Below are positions 39,964 through 48,673 of a DNA stretch of 64,000 bases, one piece after another. Origin of the DNA: an uncultured Christensenella sp. (GTDB lineage: Bacteria; Bacillota; Clostridia; Christensenellales; Borkfalkiaceae); NCBI GenBank assembly GCA_910579705.1, contig CAJTUI010000008.1:6797-70796 (forward strand), written 5' to 3'. The notes beneath the pieces are model-generated. The model worked only from the letters and a program-made list of their open reading frames with translations. It searched no databases and had not been told where the DNA came from. Position 1 is the stretch's first letter. Each line of letters opens with the position of its first letter. Both the position numbers and the translations under genes were made by a program.

Positions 39964-42073
39964 AATTTACGAAAACTATGCGGATAACGACAGGGAGCTG
40001 TTGCTTTCCGCTTACCGTTACTCGGAAATGATGCACGAGGGGCAGAAACGCGCCTCGGGCGAGCCGTATTTTACGCACCCCTGCGCGGTTGCGGAGATAC
40101 TCATAGACCTCGGTATGGACACTCCGTCCGTCGCCGCGGCCTTTCTGCACGACGTTATAGAGGACACAAGCGCGACGGGCGAGGACATACGCGCGCATTT
40201 CGGCGAAGAGATTTTAACGCTTGTCGACGGCGTGACAAAGCTCGATAAAATCCGTTACGCCTCGCACGAGGAAGAGGACGCGGAAAACTTCCGTAAGATT
40301 TTCGTCGCTATGGCAAACGACGTGCGCGTAATTATCATAAAGCTTGCCGACAGGCTGCACAATATGCGTTCTCTTAACTTCCTTTCCAACGAACGCCAGC
40401 AACGCATATCCAAAGAAACGCTTGAAATTTTCACGCCGCTTGCCGGCAGGCTGGGTATTTCGCAAATTAAGTGCGAGCTCGAAGATTTGTGCCTTAAATA
40501 CCTCGACCCAGAATCCTACGAATACCTCGTCACAAACATTCACCAGAAACTTGCGGAGCGGCGCAGTTTCGTGGATTTCGTCGTAAACGAGCTTAAAAAA
40601 ATTCTGGCAGAGGGCGGTATCAAGGGCGAAGTTTTCGGCCGCCCCAAACACTTTTATTCCATCTATAAAAAGATGAAAAAGCAGGAAAAATCGCTCGACC
40701 AGATTTACGACTTATCCGCCGTCCGCGTAATAGTCGCGACCACCGAAGAGTGCTACGAGGTATTGGGTAAAATCCACAAACAGTGGAAACCCGTGCCCGG
40801 CCGTATAAAGGACTATATCGCAACGCCCAAGCGCAATATGTATCAGTCGTTGCACACCACGGTCGTTACCAACTTCGGCCAGTTTTTCGAAATCCAGATC
40901 CGCACGCAGGAAATGCATAAAATGGCGGAGTTCGGTATCGCGGCGCATTGGAAGTACAAGGAGCAGAAAACAAGCGAAACGGGCTTCGACCAGCGCCTTT
41001 CCTGGATACGCGACGTTATGGACTGGCAGGGCAGTCTTAACGACTCCAAGGAGTTCGTTGACAGCTTAAAAAACGATTTGTATTCCAACGAACTTCTTGT
41101 ATTCACCCCGCACGGCAAAGTAATTTCGTTGCCGTTGGAGGCAACGCCCGTCGACTTCGCGTACGCAATACACTCCGAGGTCGGCAATAAGTGCGTCGGC
41201 GCGAAGGTCAATTCCAGAATAGTCGCGCTCAATTCCGCCCTGCACACGGGCGACGTGGTCGAAATTCTAACCTCGCCCACAACGAAAGGCCCGTCCTGGG
41301 ACTGGCTCAAATTCGTAAAATCAGGCTCCGCACGCGCCAAAATCCGCACGTTTTTCAAGCGCGAAATGAAGGAGGAGAACGCCAAAACGGGCCGCGTTAT
41401 GTTGGAGGCGGAGGCGAAACGGCGCGGCTACAACCTTGCCGATATTCTTACCGAGGAATCGTTCAACAAGCTGTCGCAAAAGCTTGTTTTCAGTTCGGTA
41501 AACGAAATGATGGCGTCAATCGGCTACGGCGCTGTCAGCGTAAATCAGGTAATTTTCAAGCTTATAGACTACTATAAAAAGGAAATACCCAAGCCGCAGG
41601 AACTTCTTTCGTCGGATAAATTAAAACATTCCCCCGCAACCACGGTCGCAATCAAGGGCCTTTCGGGCCTGCTGGTAAAGTTCGCGCACTGCTGCAACCC
41701 CGTCCCCGGCGACAAGATAGTGGGTTTCGTATCGCGCGGCAGGGGAGTAATAGTGCACCGTGCCGACTGTCCCAACCTCAAAGGCGAGGACGGAGAGCGG
41801 CTCCACCCCGCCCAGTGGACGGGCGAAGACGCGGAGTTTATCGCGGGCATAAAAATAATTGCGGACAACGACGACGGGCTCGCCGCGTTTATCACTTCGG
41901 AAATTTCCGCCCTGCATATCAATATGACGGCGATAAACGGCAGAGTTAACAGGGAGAAAAACGCCGAATTCGAAATCAAGATAAAGCTCAACAAACGTTC
42001 TGATATGGACCTGCTCGTCAACAGACTGAAAAAAGACAGGCGCATAATAGACGTGTTCAGGACGACGAATTGA
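39944..42073 (+). CDS. relA: bifunctional (p)ppGpp synthetase/hydrolase RelA/SpoT family
   Basis: A 709-aa stringent-response enzyme. The N-terminal HD hydrolase domain is intact (FLHDVIEDT with the HD pair, and ADRLHNMR), as is the synthetase domain (about residues 230-345, with KRNMYQSLHTTV and EIQIRTQEMHKMAEFGIAAHWKYK), so both making and breaking (p)ppGpp are predicted. TGS domain near 385-445, a Cys-containing conserved region HCCNPVPGDKIVGFVSRGRGV, and a C-terminal ACT domain (about 635-705). It overlaps recJ, the usual recJ-relA neighbourhood in Clostridia. Confidence 0.96.
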   Translation: MKTVLDKIYENYADNDRELLLSAYRYSEMMHEGQKRASGEPYFTHPCAVAEILIDLGMDTPSVAAAFLHDVIEDTSATGEDIRAHFGEEILTLVDGVTKLDKIRYASHEEEDAENFRKIFVAMANDVRVIIIKLADRLHNMRSLNFLSNERQQRISKETLEIFTPLAGRLGISQIKCELEDLCLKYLDPESYEYLVTNIHQKLAERRSFVDFVVNELKKILAEGGIKGEVFGRPKHFYSIYKKMKKQEKSLDQIYDLSAVRVIVATTEECYEVLGKIHKQWKPVPGRIKDYIATPKRNMYQSLHTTVVTNFGQFFEIQIRTQEMHKMAEFGIAAHWKYKEQKTSETGFDQRLSWIRDVMDWQGSLNDSKEFVDSLKNDLYSNELLVFTPHGKVISLPLEATPVDFAYAIHSEVGNKCVGAKVNSRIVALNSALHTGDVVEILTSPTTKGPSWDWLKFVKSGSARAKIRTFFKREMKEENAKTGRVMLEAEAKRRGYNLADILTEESFNKLSQKLVFSSVNEMMASIGYGAVSVNQVIFKLIDYYKKEIPKPQELLSSDKLKHSPATTVAIKGLSGLLVKFAHCCNPVPGDKIVGFVSRGRGVIVHRADCPNLKGEDGERLHPAQWTGEDAEFIAGIKIIADNDDGLAAFITSEISALHINMTAINGRVNREKNAEFEIKIKLNKRSDMDLLVNRLKKDRRIIDVFRTTN

Positions 42074-42101
42074 AGAGGCGCAACATAAAGGAACGCAAGC
42101 A

Positions 42102-43463
42102 ATGTTAAACACCAACAGCGAATATCTCCGTCCCGAAATTATGGACGTTATCCGCGCCTTCGACAGCGAGGAAGAGGAGTTTACCCACTACTACGAATGT
42201 GCGCGCGGAAAGTTCTTTAATTCAATCGAGTACAAAGGCGAATTTTACGACTTCGAAAACGATTGCGATACCGAGGACGAGCTGGTTTTCCGCAGGCTTG
42301 CCAAACGCTATGCAAAGCTTGCTTTTTACAAAGTGCTGTCGTCGGAAAAGGGCGGCTTGCCCTGGGGCGCGCTCACGGGCATACGCCCCACAAAGCTCGC
42401 GTACGCGGAGCAGGCGGAGGGGCGCGACTTTAAAAAACTTTTCGGCGATATGGACGTCAGTCCCGCTAAAACCCTGCTCACCGAGCGGGTTTTAATTGCG
42501 CAAAAACAGGCGGGGGCGCAAGGCGGCGGGCAGGATTTGTTTGTAAGCGTGCCGTTCTGTCCCACAAAGTGCGAGTATTGCTCGTTCATAACCGCGCCGA
42601 TAACTACCACCCGCGCGTATTTGCGCAACTATCTTGACTGTCTTGTAAAAGAAATAACGTCGGTAAAACCGATAATAAATAATTTAAACAGCATTTATAT
42701 CGGCGGCGGAACGCCTTTCGTTCTGGACGAGGACGGGCTGGAAGAGATTTATGCGGCGTTAAAGCGCACGTTCGGCGGCGCGAAGGAATACACCGTGGAG
42801 GCGGGCCGACCCGACGTGTTTACGGACGGCAAACTCCGCCTTTCCAAGGATTACGGCGTTACGCGCATTTGCGTAAACCCGCAGTCGTTCAACGACTCCA
42901 CGCTCGAAAAAATCGGAAGAAAACACACGGCCTCGCAGACCGTTAGCGCCTATGAAAGCGCGCGGAAGTACGGGTTCGATATAAATATCGATTTGATTGC
43001 GGGGCTTGCCGACGAAACGGTGAAAGACTTCGGCTACTCGCTCGACACGGCAATTTCGCTCGAACCTGAAAACATTACCGTGCATACGCTGTCTTTGAAG
43101 TCGGGCGCGAAGTTGAAGGAGCAGACCAAGCGGCTTAACGTTGCGGGGATTTCGGATATGGTGCGCCTTTCTTTTGAAAAGCTGACGGCCGCGGGCTATG
43201 CGCCGTATTATATGTATCGCCAGAAATATCAGGCGGGCGGGCTGGAAAACGTAGGCTGGTGCAAACCTGGCAAGGCCTGCGTATACAATATAAACGTTAT
43301 GGAAGAAATTTCAGACAATGTGGCGGTGGGCGCGAACGCGATTTCAAAAAAGCTTTTCGGCGGCGAAAACCGTATAGAGCGGTACGCCTCGCCCAAGGAC
43401 ATACCGTCGTATATAAATAAGGTGGATAAAATTATCTCCGAAAGACAGAAACTGTTTGAATAA
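42102..43463 (+). CDS. hemZ: oxygen-independent coproporphyrinogen dehydrogenase HemZ (radical SAM)
   Basis: A 453-aa radical-SAM protein. The cluster motif PFCPTKCEYCSF (Cys153, Cys157, Cys160) is followed by the HemN-type segments YIGGGTPFVLDEDGL, EAGRPDVF, RICVNPQSFND, DINIDLIAGLADET and YYMYRQKYQAGGLENVGWCKPG. The long N-terminal extension (about 145 residues before the cluster) matches HemZ rather than HemN or HemW. Typical HemZ sits after relA in Clostridia, as here. Some members act in haem or related tetrapyrrole metabolism; in an anaerobe the true substrate may differ. Confidence 0.88.
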   Translation: MLNTNSEYLRPEIMDVIRAFDSEEEEFTHYYECARGKFFNSIEYKGEFYDFENDCDTEDELVFRRLAKRYAKLAFYKVLSSEKGGLPWGALTGIRPTKLAYAEQAEGRDFKKLFGDMDVSPAKTLLTERVLIAQKQAGAQGGGQDLFVSVPFCPTKCEYCSFITAPITTTRAYLRNYLDCLVKEITSVKPIINNLNSIYIGGGTPFVLDEDGLEEIYAALKRTFGGAKEYTVEAGRPDVFTDGKLRLSKDYGVTRICVNPQSFNDSTLEKIGRKHTASQTVSAYESARKYGFDINIDLIAGLADETVKDFGYSLDTAISLEPENITVHTLSLKSGAKLKEQTKRLNVAGISDMVRLSFEKLTAAGYAPYYMYRQKYQAGGLENVGWCKPGKACVYNINVMEEISDNVAVGANAISKKLFGGENRIERYASPKDIPSYINKVDKIISERQKLFE

Positions 43464-43470
43464 AATATTA

Positions 43471-43506
43471 CCCCCGCGCGGCGTTTCGCCGCGCGGGGGA
43501 TGTTTT
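43471..43506 (+). terminator. terminator after hemZ
   Basis: 13-bp GC stem (43,471-43,483 with 43,487-43,499, TTT loop), then a T-rich run. Confidence 0.88.
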
Positions 43507-43539
43507 GTATTATGAAAAAATTTTTCATTTTTAAAAATT

Positions 43540-43558
43540 GTTAGGAGTTTTTCCTAAC
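43540..43558. promoter_or_regulatory. operator-like inverted repeat before the 88-aa gene
   Basis: GTTAGGA - 5 nt - TCCTAAC, 59 bp upstream of the ATG at 43,617. It resembles a regulator site; the protein binding it is unknown. Confidence 0.45.
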
Positions 43559-43616
43559 TCATAATAATAGTAGGGAAAATAAAGTACAATTTAAGAAAAA
43601 AAAGAGGTATACAAAA

Positions 43617-43883
43617 ATGGAAAATTCAGTAATCGATTTTATTTTTTCGGCTGACGGGGATATGGGCTCGATTGTCGAAAGGACCCAAGAGTACATAAAA
43701 TTTTCAAAAGAAAGTGCGGGCATTTACAATAAAATCTGTGAAAGCTTAGAGGGCGAACTTCTCGAAGAGTTTAAAAATTTTGCGGAATTAACAATGCACT
43801 GCGAGGCGGCGGCGTGTCGGGCGCATTTCAGGACGGGCGTAAAATACGGCGTGCGCATTATGGCGGAATGTTTTACCGACTGA
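43617..43883 (+). CDS. small helical protein, function unknown
   Basis: An 88-aa acidic, predicted all-helical protein with a ribosome site AAGAGG before the ATG. Its end (CEAAACRAHFRTGVKYGVRIMAECF) has the GxKxGxRxMxE-type pattern seen in small clostridial proteins of unknown function. Local base composition is more A/T-rich than neighbouring housekeeping genes. It stands alone between the hemZ terminator and the rpsO promoter. An inverted repeat (43,540-43,558) lies upstream. I do not assign a role. Confidence 0.65.
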   Translation: MENSVIDFIFSADGDMGSIVERTQEYIKFSKESAGIYNKICESLEGELLEEFKNFAELTMHCEAAACRAHFRTGVKYGVRIMAECFTD

Positions 43884-43938
43884 GGCCGCTGTTTCGCTTC
43901 AAATAAAATATTATTTTTAATTTGCAGCCGTATTTTGT

Positions 43939-43967
43939 TTGCTATTTTAAATACGGTATGGTAAAAT
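43939..43967 (+). promoter_or_regulatory. promoter of rpsO
   Basis: TTGCTA (43,939-43,944), 17-bp spacer, TAAAAT (43,962-43,967). The leader of about 80 nt could hold an S15 autoregulatory structure; none was recognised. Confidence 0.55.
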
Positions 43968-44053
43968 AATCCTTGTTACGGCTACAAGGCGGTGCGAATA
44001 CTCAACGCCCGTTCTTTGTTTCCGCAGATTAATTCCATAGGAGGATAAATTAA

Positions 44054-44308
44054 ATGGATAAGTCCGAAATCATTGCGAAATACGCTTTAAAGGAAGGTGA
44101 CACGGGTTCGCCCGAGGTTCAGATTGCGCTTTTGACCGAAAGAATCAATCACCTTAACGAGCATCTTAAAGAGCATATTCACGACAATCATTCGCGCCGC
44201 GGTCTTCTTAAAATGGTCGGCCGTCGCCGCGGTCTTTTGGATTATTTGAAGAGCAAGGATATCGAGAGATACCGTTCTATAATTGCTGCTTTGAATTTGA
44301 GAAAGTAA
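44054..44308 (+). CDS. rpsO: 30S ribosomal protein S15
   Basis: An 84-aa protein that binds 16S rRNA in the central domain early in small-subunit assembly. The S15 signature LKEHIHDNHSRRGLLKMVGRRRGLLDYLKSKD is complete; the start MDKSEIIAKYALKEGDTGSPEVQIALLTERINHLNEHL is canonical. Slightly shorter than the 88-89 aa norm. GGAGG precedes the ATG. rpsO followed by pnp is the classic order. Confidence 0.98.
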   Translation: MDKSEIIAKYALKEGDTGSPEVQIALLTERINHLNEHLKEHIHDNHSRRGLLKMVGRRRGLLDYLKSKDIERYRSIIAALNLRK

Positions 44309-44310
44309 TA

Positions 44311-44343
44311 AAAAGGGCGCCGATTTTTTGCGCCCTTTTTTTA
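44311..44343 (+). terminator. terminator between rpsO and pnp
   Basis: 10-bp stem AAAAGGGCGC / GCGCCCTTTT (44,311-44,320 with 44,330-44,339) plus a T run. Confidence 0.88.
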
Positions 44344-44394
44344 TAGCTCTCGGCGGGAGCCGCGGGCACAAGAACGCAAAAGGAGATGTAGGTA

Positions 44395-46491
44395 ATGAAC
44401 AACAATTTCAAACAATTCAAGTTTCCGGTAGGAGGAAGGGAAGTTATAGTCGAAACCGGAAAGTATGCCGAGCAGACTAACGGTTCCTGTCTGGTTCGCT
44501 GCGGCGAAACCGCGGTTATGGTTTCGGTATGTATGTCCGCAAGCCCCCGCGACGGAATGGACTTTTTCCCCTTGCAGGTAGATTACGAAGAAAAAATGTA
44601 CTCGGTCGGTAAAATACCCGGCGGGTTCAAAAAGCGCGAGGGCAGGGCAAGCGACAAGGCCATTTTAACGGCCAGACTTATCGACCGTCCTCTTCGTCCG
44701 CTTTTCCCGAAGGGCCTCTTTAACGACGTGGTTGTAACCGCGCAGGCGCTTTCCGTCGAGCCCGACGTATCGCCCGAACCTCTCGCAATGATAGGCTCGT
44801 CAATCGCGCTTGCAATTTCCGATATCCCTTGGGCAGGCCCCACGGGTTCGGTCGTAGTCGGTATGGTTGACGGCAAGTACGTTATCAATCCCGACCTTAA
44901 CCAGCGTGCAAAAAGCGCAATTCACCTCAACCTTGCCGGTACTAAGGACGCAATCCTTATGATTGAGGCCGGCGCGGACGAGGTTACCAACGAAGAAATG
45001 GTGGGCGCGATAACCTACGGTTTCGAGGAAATCAAAAAGATCTGCGCGTATATCGAAAACGATATAGTTCCCGCTGTCGGCAAAACCAAGAAGGAAATCG
45101 AGCTGTATCATATTCCCGAAGAGCTTGACAAGGCCGTTCGCGATTACGCGGGCGAGAAAATCGACTGGGCTATCGACACGTTCGACAGACAGGAAAGGGA
45201 AGAGAGGCAAAACAAGGCCGAAGAGGAGATTTTAAAGCATTTCGAGGAGATTTATCCCGAAAACAAGCGCGAGATAAAGGACAGCCTTTACTATCTCACC
45301 AAAGAGAAAGTTCGCGCTAAGATATTCGACAAGGGTATCCGTCCCGACGGCAGAGGCCTTAAAGACGTGCGCCCCATCTGGTGCGAAAGGGGAGTTCTGC
45401 CCCGCGTGCACGGCTCCGCAATTTTCACCCGCGGACAAACCCAGACGCTTACTACCTGCACGCTCGGTATGCTTACCGAGGCGCAGAAGCTCGAAGGTCT
45501 TGACGAAGAAACCAAGAAAAGATATATGCACCAGTACAATTTCCCCGGATATTGTACGGGCGAGGCTAAGGCGCTCCGCTCCCCCGGCAGGCGTGAAATC
45601 GGTCACGGCGCACTTGCCGAGCGCGCGCTCATACCCGTACTTCCCGAAGAGGAAGTGTTCCCCTATGCGATAAGGGTCGTAAACGACATCACTTCGTCGA
45701 ACGGCTCGTCGTCGATGGCGTCGGTCTGCGGCTCCACGATGGCGCTTATGGACGCGGGCGTTCCCATTAAAGCACCCGTCGCGGGCGTTGCAATGGGCCT
45801 TATCAAGAATCAGGAAACGGGCGAGTTCAAGGTCCTTACCGATATTCAGGGCCTCGAAGACTTCCTCGGCGATATGGACTTCAAGGTTGCGGGCACCGTT
45901 AAGGGCATAACCGCAATCCAAATGGATATAAAAATCAAGGGCATTTCCGAAGAGATTATGCACACCGCGATTAATCAGGCAAACGAGGGCAGGCAGTTCA
46001 TTCTTTCCAAGATGCTCGAAGTCGTTCCCGAAGTCGCGCCCGCGCTTTCCAAGTACGCGCCCAAGATTATATTCTTCGAAATCGACCCCGACAAAATCGG
46101 CGACGTTATCGGCAAGCAGGGCAGCGTAATCAAGAAGATTATGGAAGAAACGGGAACGGAGATAGAGTTCAACGACGACGACAGCGGCCGCGGCTATATC
46201 TCGACCGTAGGTCCCGCCGAGAACGCAGAGAAGGCGAAAGCGATAATTTTAAGTATCGCGCACGACCCCGAAGTCGGCGATATGTTTGTCGGCACGGTCG
46301 TAAGGATACTCAATTTCGGCGCGTTTGTTGAGTTTGCGCCCGGTAAGGACGGTATGATTCATATTTCCAAGCTTTCGGACAAGCGTGTCGAGAAGGTTGA
46401 GGACGTGGTTAAAATCGGCGATACCGTTAAGGTCGAAATAATCAAGATAGGCGACAAGGGCATTGACCTTAAACTTCTTGAAAAAATGTAA
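44395..46491 (+). CDS. pnp: polyribonucleotide nucleotidyltransferase (PNPase)
   Basis: A 698-aa phosphorolytic 3'-5' exoribonuclease forming a trimer in the RNA degradosome. Two RNase PH-like domains are visible (first from about residue 10, with IDRPLRPLFP; second from about 310, with IRPDGRGLKDVRPI, HGSAIFTRGQTQ and the active-site region DITSSNGSSSMASVCGST), then a KH domain (about 550-615, IGKQGSVIKKIMEETG) and an S1 domain (about 620-695, GTVVRILNFGAFVEFAPGKDGMIHIS). AAAGGAG precedes the ATG. Full normal length. Confidence 0.97.
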   Translation: MNNNFKQFKFPVGGREVIVETGKYAEQTNGSCLVRCGETAVMVSVCMSASPRDGMDFFPLQVDYEEKMYSVGKIPGGFKKREGRASDKAILTARLIDRPLRPLFPKGLFNDVVVTAQALSVEPDVSPEPLAMIGSSIALAISDIPWAGPTGSVVVGMVDGKYVINPDLNQRAKSAIHLNLAGTKDAILMIEAGADEVTNEEMVGAITYGFEEIKKICAYIENDIVPAVGKTKKEIELYHIPEELDKAVRDYAGEKIDWAIDTFDRQEREERQNKAEEEILKHFEEIYPENKREIKDSLYYLTKEKVRAKIFDKGIRPDGRGLKDVRPIWCERGVLPRVHGSAIFTRGQTQTLTTCTLGMLTEAQKLEGLDEETKKRYMHQYNFPGYCTGEAKALRSPGRREIGHGALAERALIPVLPEEEVFPYAIRVVNDITSSNGSSSMASVCGSTMALMDAGVPIKAPVAGVAMGLIKNQETGEFKVLTDIQGLEDFLGDMDFKVAGTVKGITAIQMDIKIKGISEEIMHTAINQANEGRQFILSKMLEVVPEVAPALSKYAPKIIFFEIDPDKIGDVIGKQGSVIKKIMEETGTEIEFNDDDSGRGYISTVGPAENAEKAKAIILSIAHDPEVGDMFVGTVVRILNFGAFVEFAPGKDGMIHISKLSDKRVEKVEDVVKIGDTVKVEIIKIGDKGIDLKLLEKM

Positions 46492-46504
46492 ATCATAAGC
46501 TGGA

Positions 46505-46534
46505 AAAACGGCGCATTTCAAAGTGCGCCGTTTT
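46505..46534 (+). terminator. terminator after pnp
   Basis: 11-bp stem AAAACGGCGCA / TGCGCCGTTTT with short loop. Confidence 0.85.
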
Positions 46535-46557
46535 AAATTACATAAGAGGAAACCTCA

Positions 46558-47460
46558 ATGCTTAAATCGGGGCTTAAAAACTATTTTATAAACTTAAAGT
46601 ACTACTTCACGCCGATTGGCACGTTCGCGGTCGGAATAATTATCGGGCTGTCGATTTTGCTCCCCGGCGCGCTCGCCGCGGTGTCGCAGTTCGCCGAGGA
46701 AGTTACCGTTATAATAAAGGGCAACAACGTGGATTTTACGCCCACGAAAGATTTCATAGTCGATTCGGTGATCTCGCTCGACTGGTCGGACCCGATTGCC
46801 GCGCTCGGGACAATGCTAAGCAGGGAGTGGATAAACGGCGTGGCTGAGGGGAGCCTGAAACTTATCTCGACCGAGCTTGAACATTACTCCGTGCCGATAA
46901 CACAATCGTTCGACGCTATGATTGCGAATATGGTCTTTTTGTTTGTCGTATTTGTCGTTTTCTGCGTCGCCGGGCTGGTCGTCGGCTACGTTCTGACGCG
47001 GTTCCTCGTCCGCAGGAATATGGCGCGGCGCGGGTTCTGGAAGTTCTTTCTCTCCGCCGTGGTGGACTCTCTGCTTGCCGCGGGGCTTGTCGCGTTCTGC
47101 GTATGGCTGTTTACAATCTGGAAACCCAGCGTTATAATCTCGTCGCTGTTTTCGTTTATCGTGTTCGGCTCCGTAACGCTTTTACAGGCATATCTAATAC
47201 ACGGGCTGGGAAAAATAAACCCCGTACGGGTCTTAAACCTGAAAAACATAGTTTTTCTCAACCTATCCAACCTGATTGTGTTTTACATATCGGTTGTTTT
47301 GCTGTCAGCGGCTATTGCGCTGACTAACGCGTTCGCGGGAATATTTATAGGTTTCGCGTTCGTGGAAATTGCGCTGATAGTTATAAACCTCAATGCGGAG
47401 AGTTACGTCAAATCGCTTGCGCAGGTTACCTCTCCCGAAGAACTTCCCTTTGCCGCATAA
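46558..47460 (+). CDS. polytopic membrane protein, function unknown
   Basis: A 300-aa protein with about six hydrophobic helices (near residues 17-45, 122-148, 162-185, 190-215, 238-258 and 260-285). A soluble extracytoplasmic-sized segment (about 46-120) lies between helices one and two. AAGAGGAAACC precedes the ATG. Flanked by terminators on both sides, so it is monocistronic. I recognise no transporter or enzyme motif. Helices rich in Val/Phe/Leu with few polar residues argue against an ion channel, but that is weak evidence. Confidence 0.68.
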   Translation: MLKSGLKNYFINLKYYFTPIGTFAVGIIIGLSILLPGALAAVSQFAEEVTVIIKGNNVDFTPTKDFIVDSVISLDWSDPIAALGTMLSREWINGVAEGSLKLISTELEHYSVPITQSFDAMIANMVFLFVVFVVFCVAGLVVGYVLTRFLVRRNMARRGFWKFFLSAVVDSLLAAGLVAFCVWLFTIWKPSVIISSLFSFIVFGSVTLLQAYLIHGLGKINPVRVLNLKNIVFLNLSNLIVFYISVVLLSAAIALTNAFAGIFIGFAFVEIALIVINLNAESYVKSLAQVTSPEELPFAA

Positions 47461-47464
47461 TAAG

Positions 47465-47503
47465 CGGCCGCCCGCTTAAAAAGCGGGCGGCCGTAAGTTT
47501 TTT
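47465..47503. terminator. bidirectional terminator between the membrane gene and cwlD
   Basis: 13-bp stem (47,465-47,477 with 47,481-47,493), with T run to the right; sits between convergent genes. Confidence 0.88.
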
Positions 47504-47505
47504 AA

Positions 47506-48192
47506 TCAGGAATAGTACGCAACGGCGCCCTTGAAAATAGCGTACGCGAAACTTTTCTGGTATTCCGCCGAGTTCAAAAGCGCGTCGTCGTCGGAATTGG
47601 ACAGAAACCCGCACTCGACTATTACCGACGGGCTGGCCGTGCATTTAAGCATATAGTAGTCGCCCGCAAGCGCGACGTTCGGGCTTACGCATTCTTTCAT
47701 TTCGTTTACGCTGTTTTGAATGCTGTCTGCAAGCGCTTTACCGACGTTGCTCGTCTTATCGAAAAACACCGTGCCGCCGCGCTTTGACGGGATGGGACAA
47801 AAATTCTGGTGAACGGATATGACCATATCGGCGTTGCAGTCCTCTATGATTTCCTTGCGCTTTTTCATATCCCGCATTTTAAAGCCCTTTGTGCTCAGTC
47901 CGTAAAGTCCGCCCTGAGTGGTTCTCGTCATAACTACGTTAAAACCCGCGTCTGAAAAATATCCGCGCAGATACTTGGAAATGCTCAGATTAATCTCACT
48001 TTCCTTGGTCTTTGAGTTAATTCCGCGCACGCCCGCGTCCACTCCGCCGTGGCCCGCGTCAATCACAATCGTTCTGCCGCCGCCGTGGGAGTTGGCGGAA
48101 ACCACGCCCGCGCACACGCCGAACAATATTCCCGCGGACAGGATTGCCGCTATCAGCACTATGAGGGTCTTTTTACAGATAAACAATTTCAC
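47506..48192 (-). CDS. cwlD: N-acetylmuramoyl-L-alanine amidase, CwlD-like
   Basis: A 228-aa zinc amidase (Amidase_3) with an N-terminal membrane anchor or signal (about residues 8-33). The catalytic residues are in place: His in VIDAGHGGVDAG, Glu in KESEINLSISKYL, His in VISVHQNF, and the general-base Glu in VIVECGFLSN. CwlD removes side peptides from spore-cortex peptidoglycan so that muramic-delta-lactam can form. Length and single-domain layout fit CwlD better than long vegetative amidases. It is transcribed divergently from mrnC. Confidence 0.88.
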   Translation of the reverse strand: MKLFICKKTLIVLIAAILSAGILFGVCAGVVSANSHGGGRTIVIDAGHGGVDAGVRGINSKTKESEINLSISKYLRGYFSDAGFNVVMTRTTQGGLYGLSTKGFKMRDMKKRKEIIEDCNADMVISVHQNFCPIPSKRGGTVFFDKTSNVGKALADSIQNSVNEMKECVSPNVALAGDYYMLKCTASPSVIVECGFLSNSDDDALLNSAEYQKSFAYAIFKGAVAYYS

Positions 48193-48211
48193 GGTATATA
48201 GTACTTAATAA

Positions 48212-48240
48212 TTGATTTTTTTATGACAAAGTAGTATAAT
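48212..48240 (+). promoter_or_regulatory. promoter of the mrnC-rlmB-sigH operon
   Basis: TTGATT (48,212-48,217), 17-bp spacer, TATAAT (48,235-48,240). Confidence 0.75.
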
Positions 48241-48265
48241 TATTAAGAATTATCGGTGTCAGAGT

Positions 48266-48673
48266 ATGTTTGATTTTTTTACTGCGGTCAGTGTTGAAAC
48301 CGCCCGTAAATTAAGCCCCGTAACGCTTGCTTTCGTAGGCGACGCGGTGTATTCGCTGTATGTGCGCGAAAAGCTTGTTTTGTCCGCGGATTACCCCGCG
48401 GGGACTTTGCAGAAGCTTACCTCGCAACAGGTTTCGGCGCACGGCCAGAGCGAGCTTATAGAAAGGATTTTCCCGCTCTTTACCGAAGAAGAGGCCGACG
48501 TGTACAAGCGCGGCAGGAACGCAAAGAAACCGACGAAAAGCAAGAACGCAAGCGTTGCGGAATACAACCGCTCCACGGGACTGGAAGCCGTTTTCGGCTA
48601 CCTGTATCTGACCGGGCAGTACGACAGAATATCGCAATTGCTCGATAGCGGGGAAGAAAAAGGAAAAATATGA
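48266..48673 (+). CDS. mrnC: mini-ribonuclease 3
   Basis: A 135-aa RNase III catalytic domain without a dsRNA-binding domain, which matures 23S rRNA in Firmicutes. The signature TLAFVGDAVYSLYVREKLV carries the catalytic Asp, and a second acidic cluster lies at GLEAVFGYLYLTGQYDRI. KRGRNAKKPTKSKNASVAEYNRSTGLEA is the conserved central block. It overlaps rlmB by 4 bp. Its place before rlmB and sigH matches the Bacillus order. Confidence 0.94.
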   Translation: MFDFFTAVSVETARKLSPVTLAFVGDAVYSLYVREKLVLSADYPAGTLQKLTSQQVSAHGQSELIERIFPLFTEEEADVYKRGRNAKKPTKSKNASVAEYNRSTGLEAVFGYLYLTGQYDRISQLLDSGEEKGKI

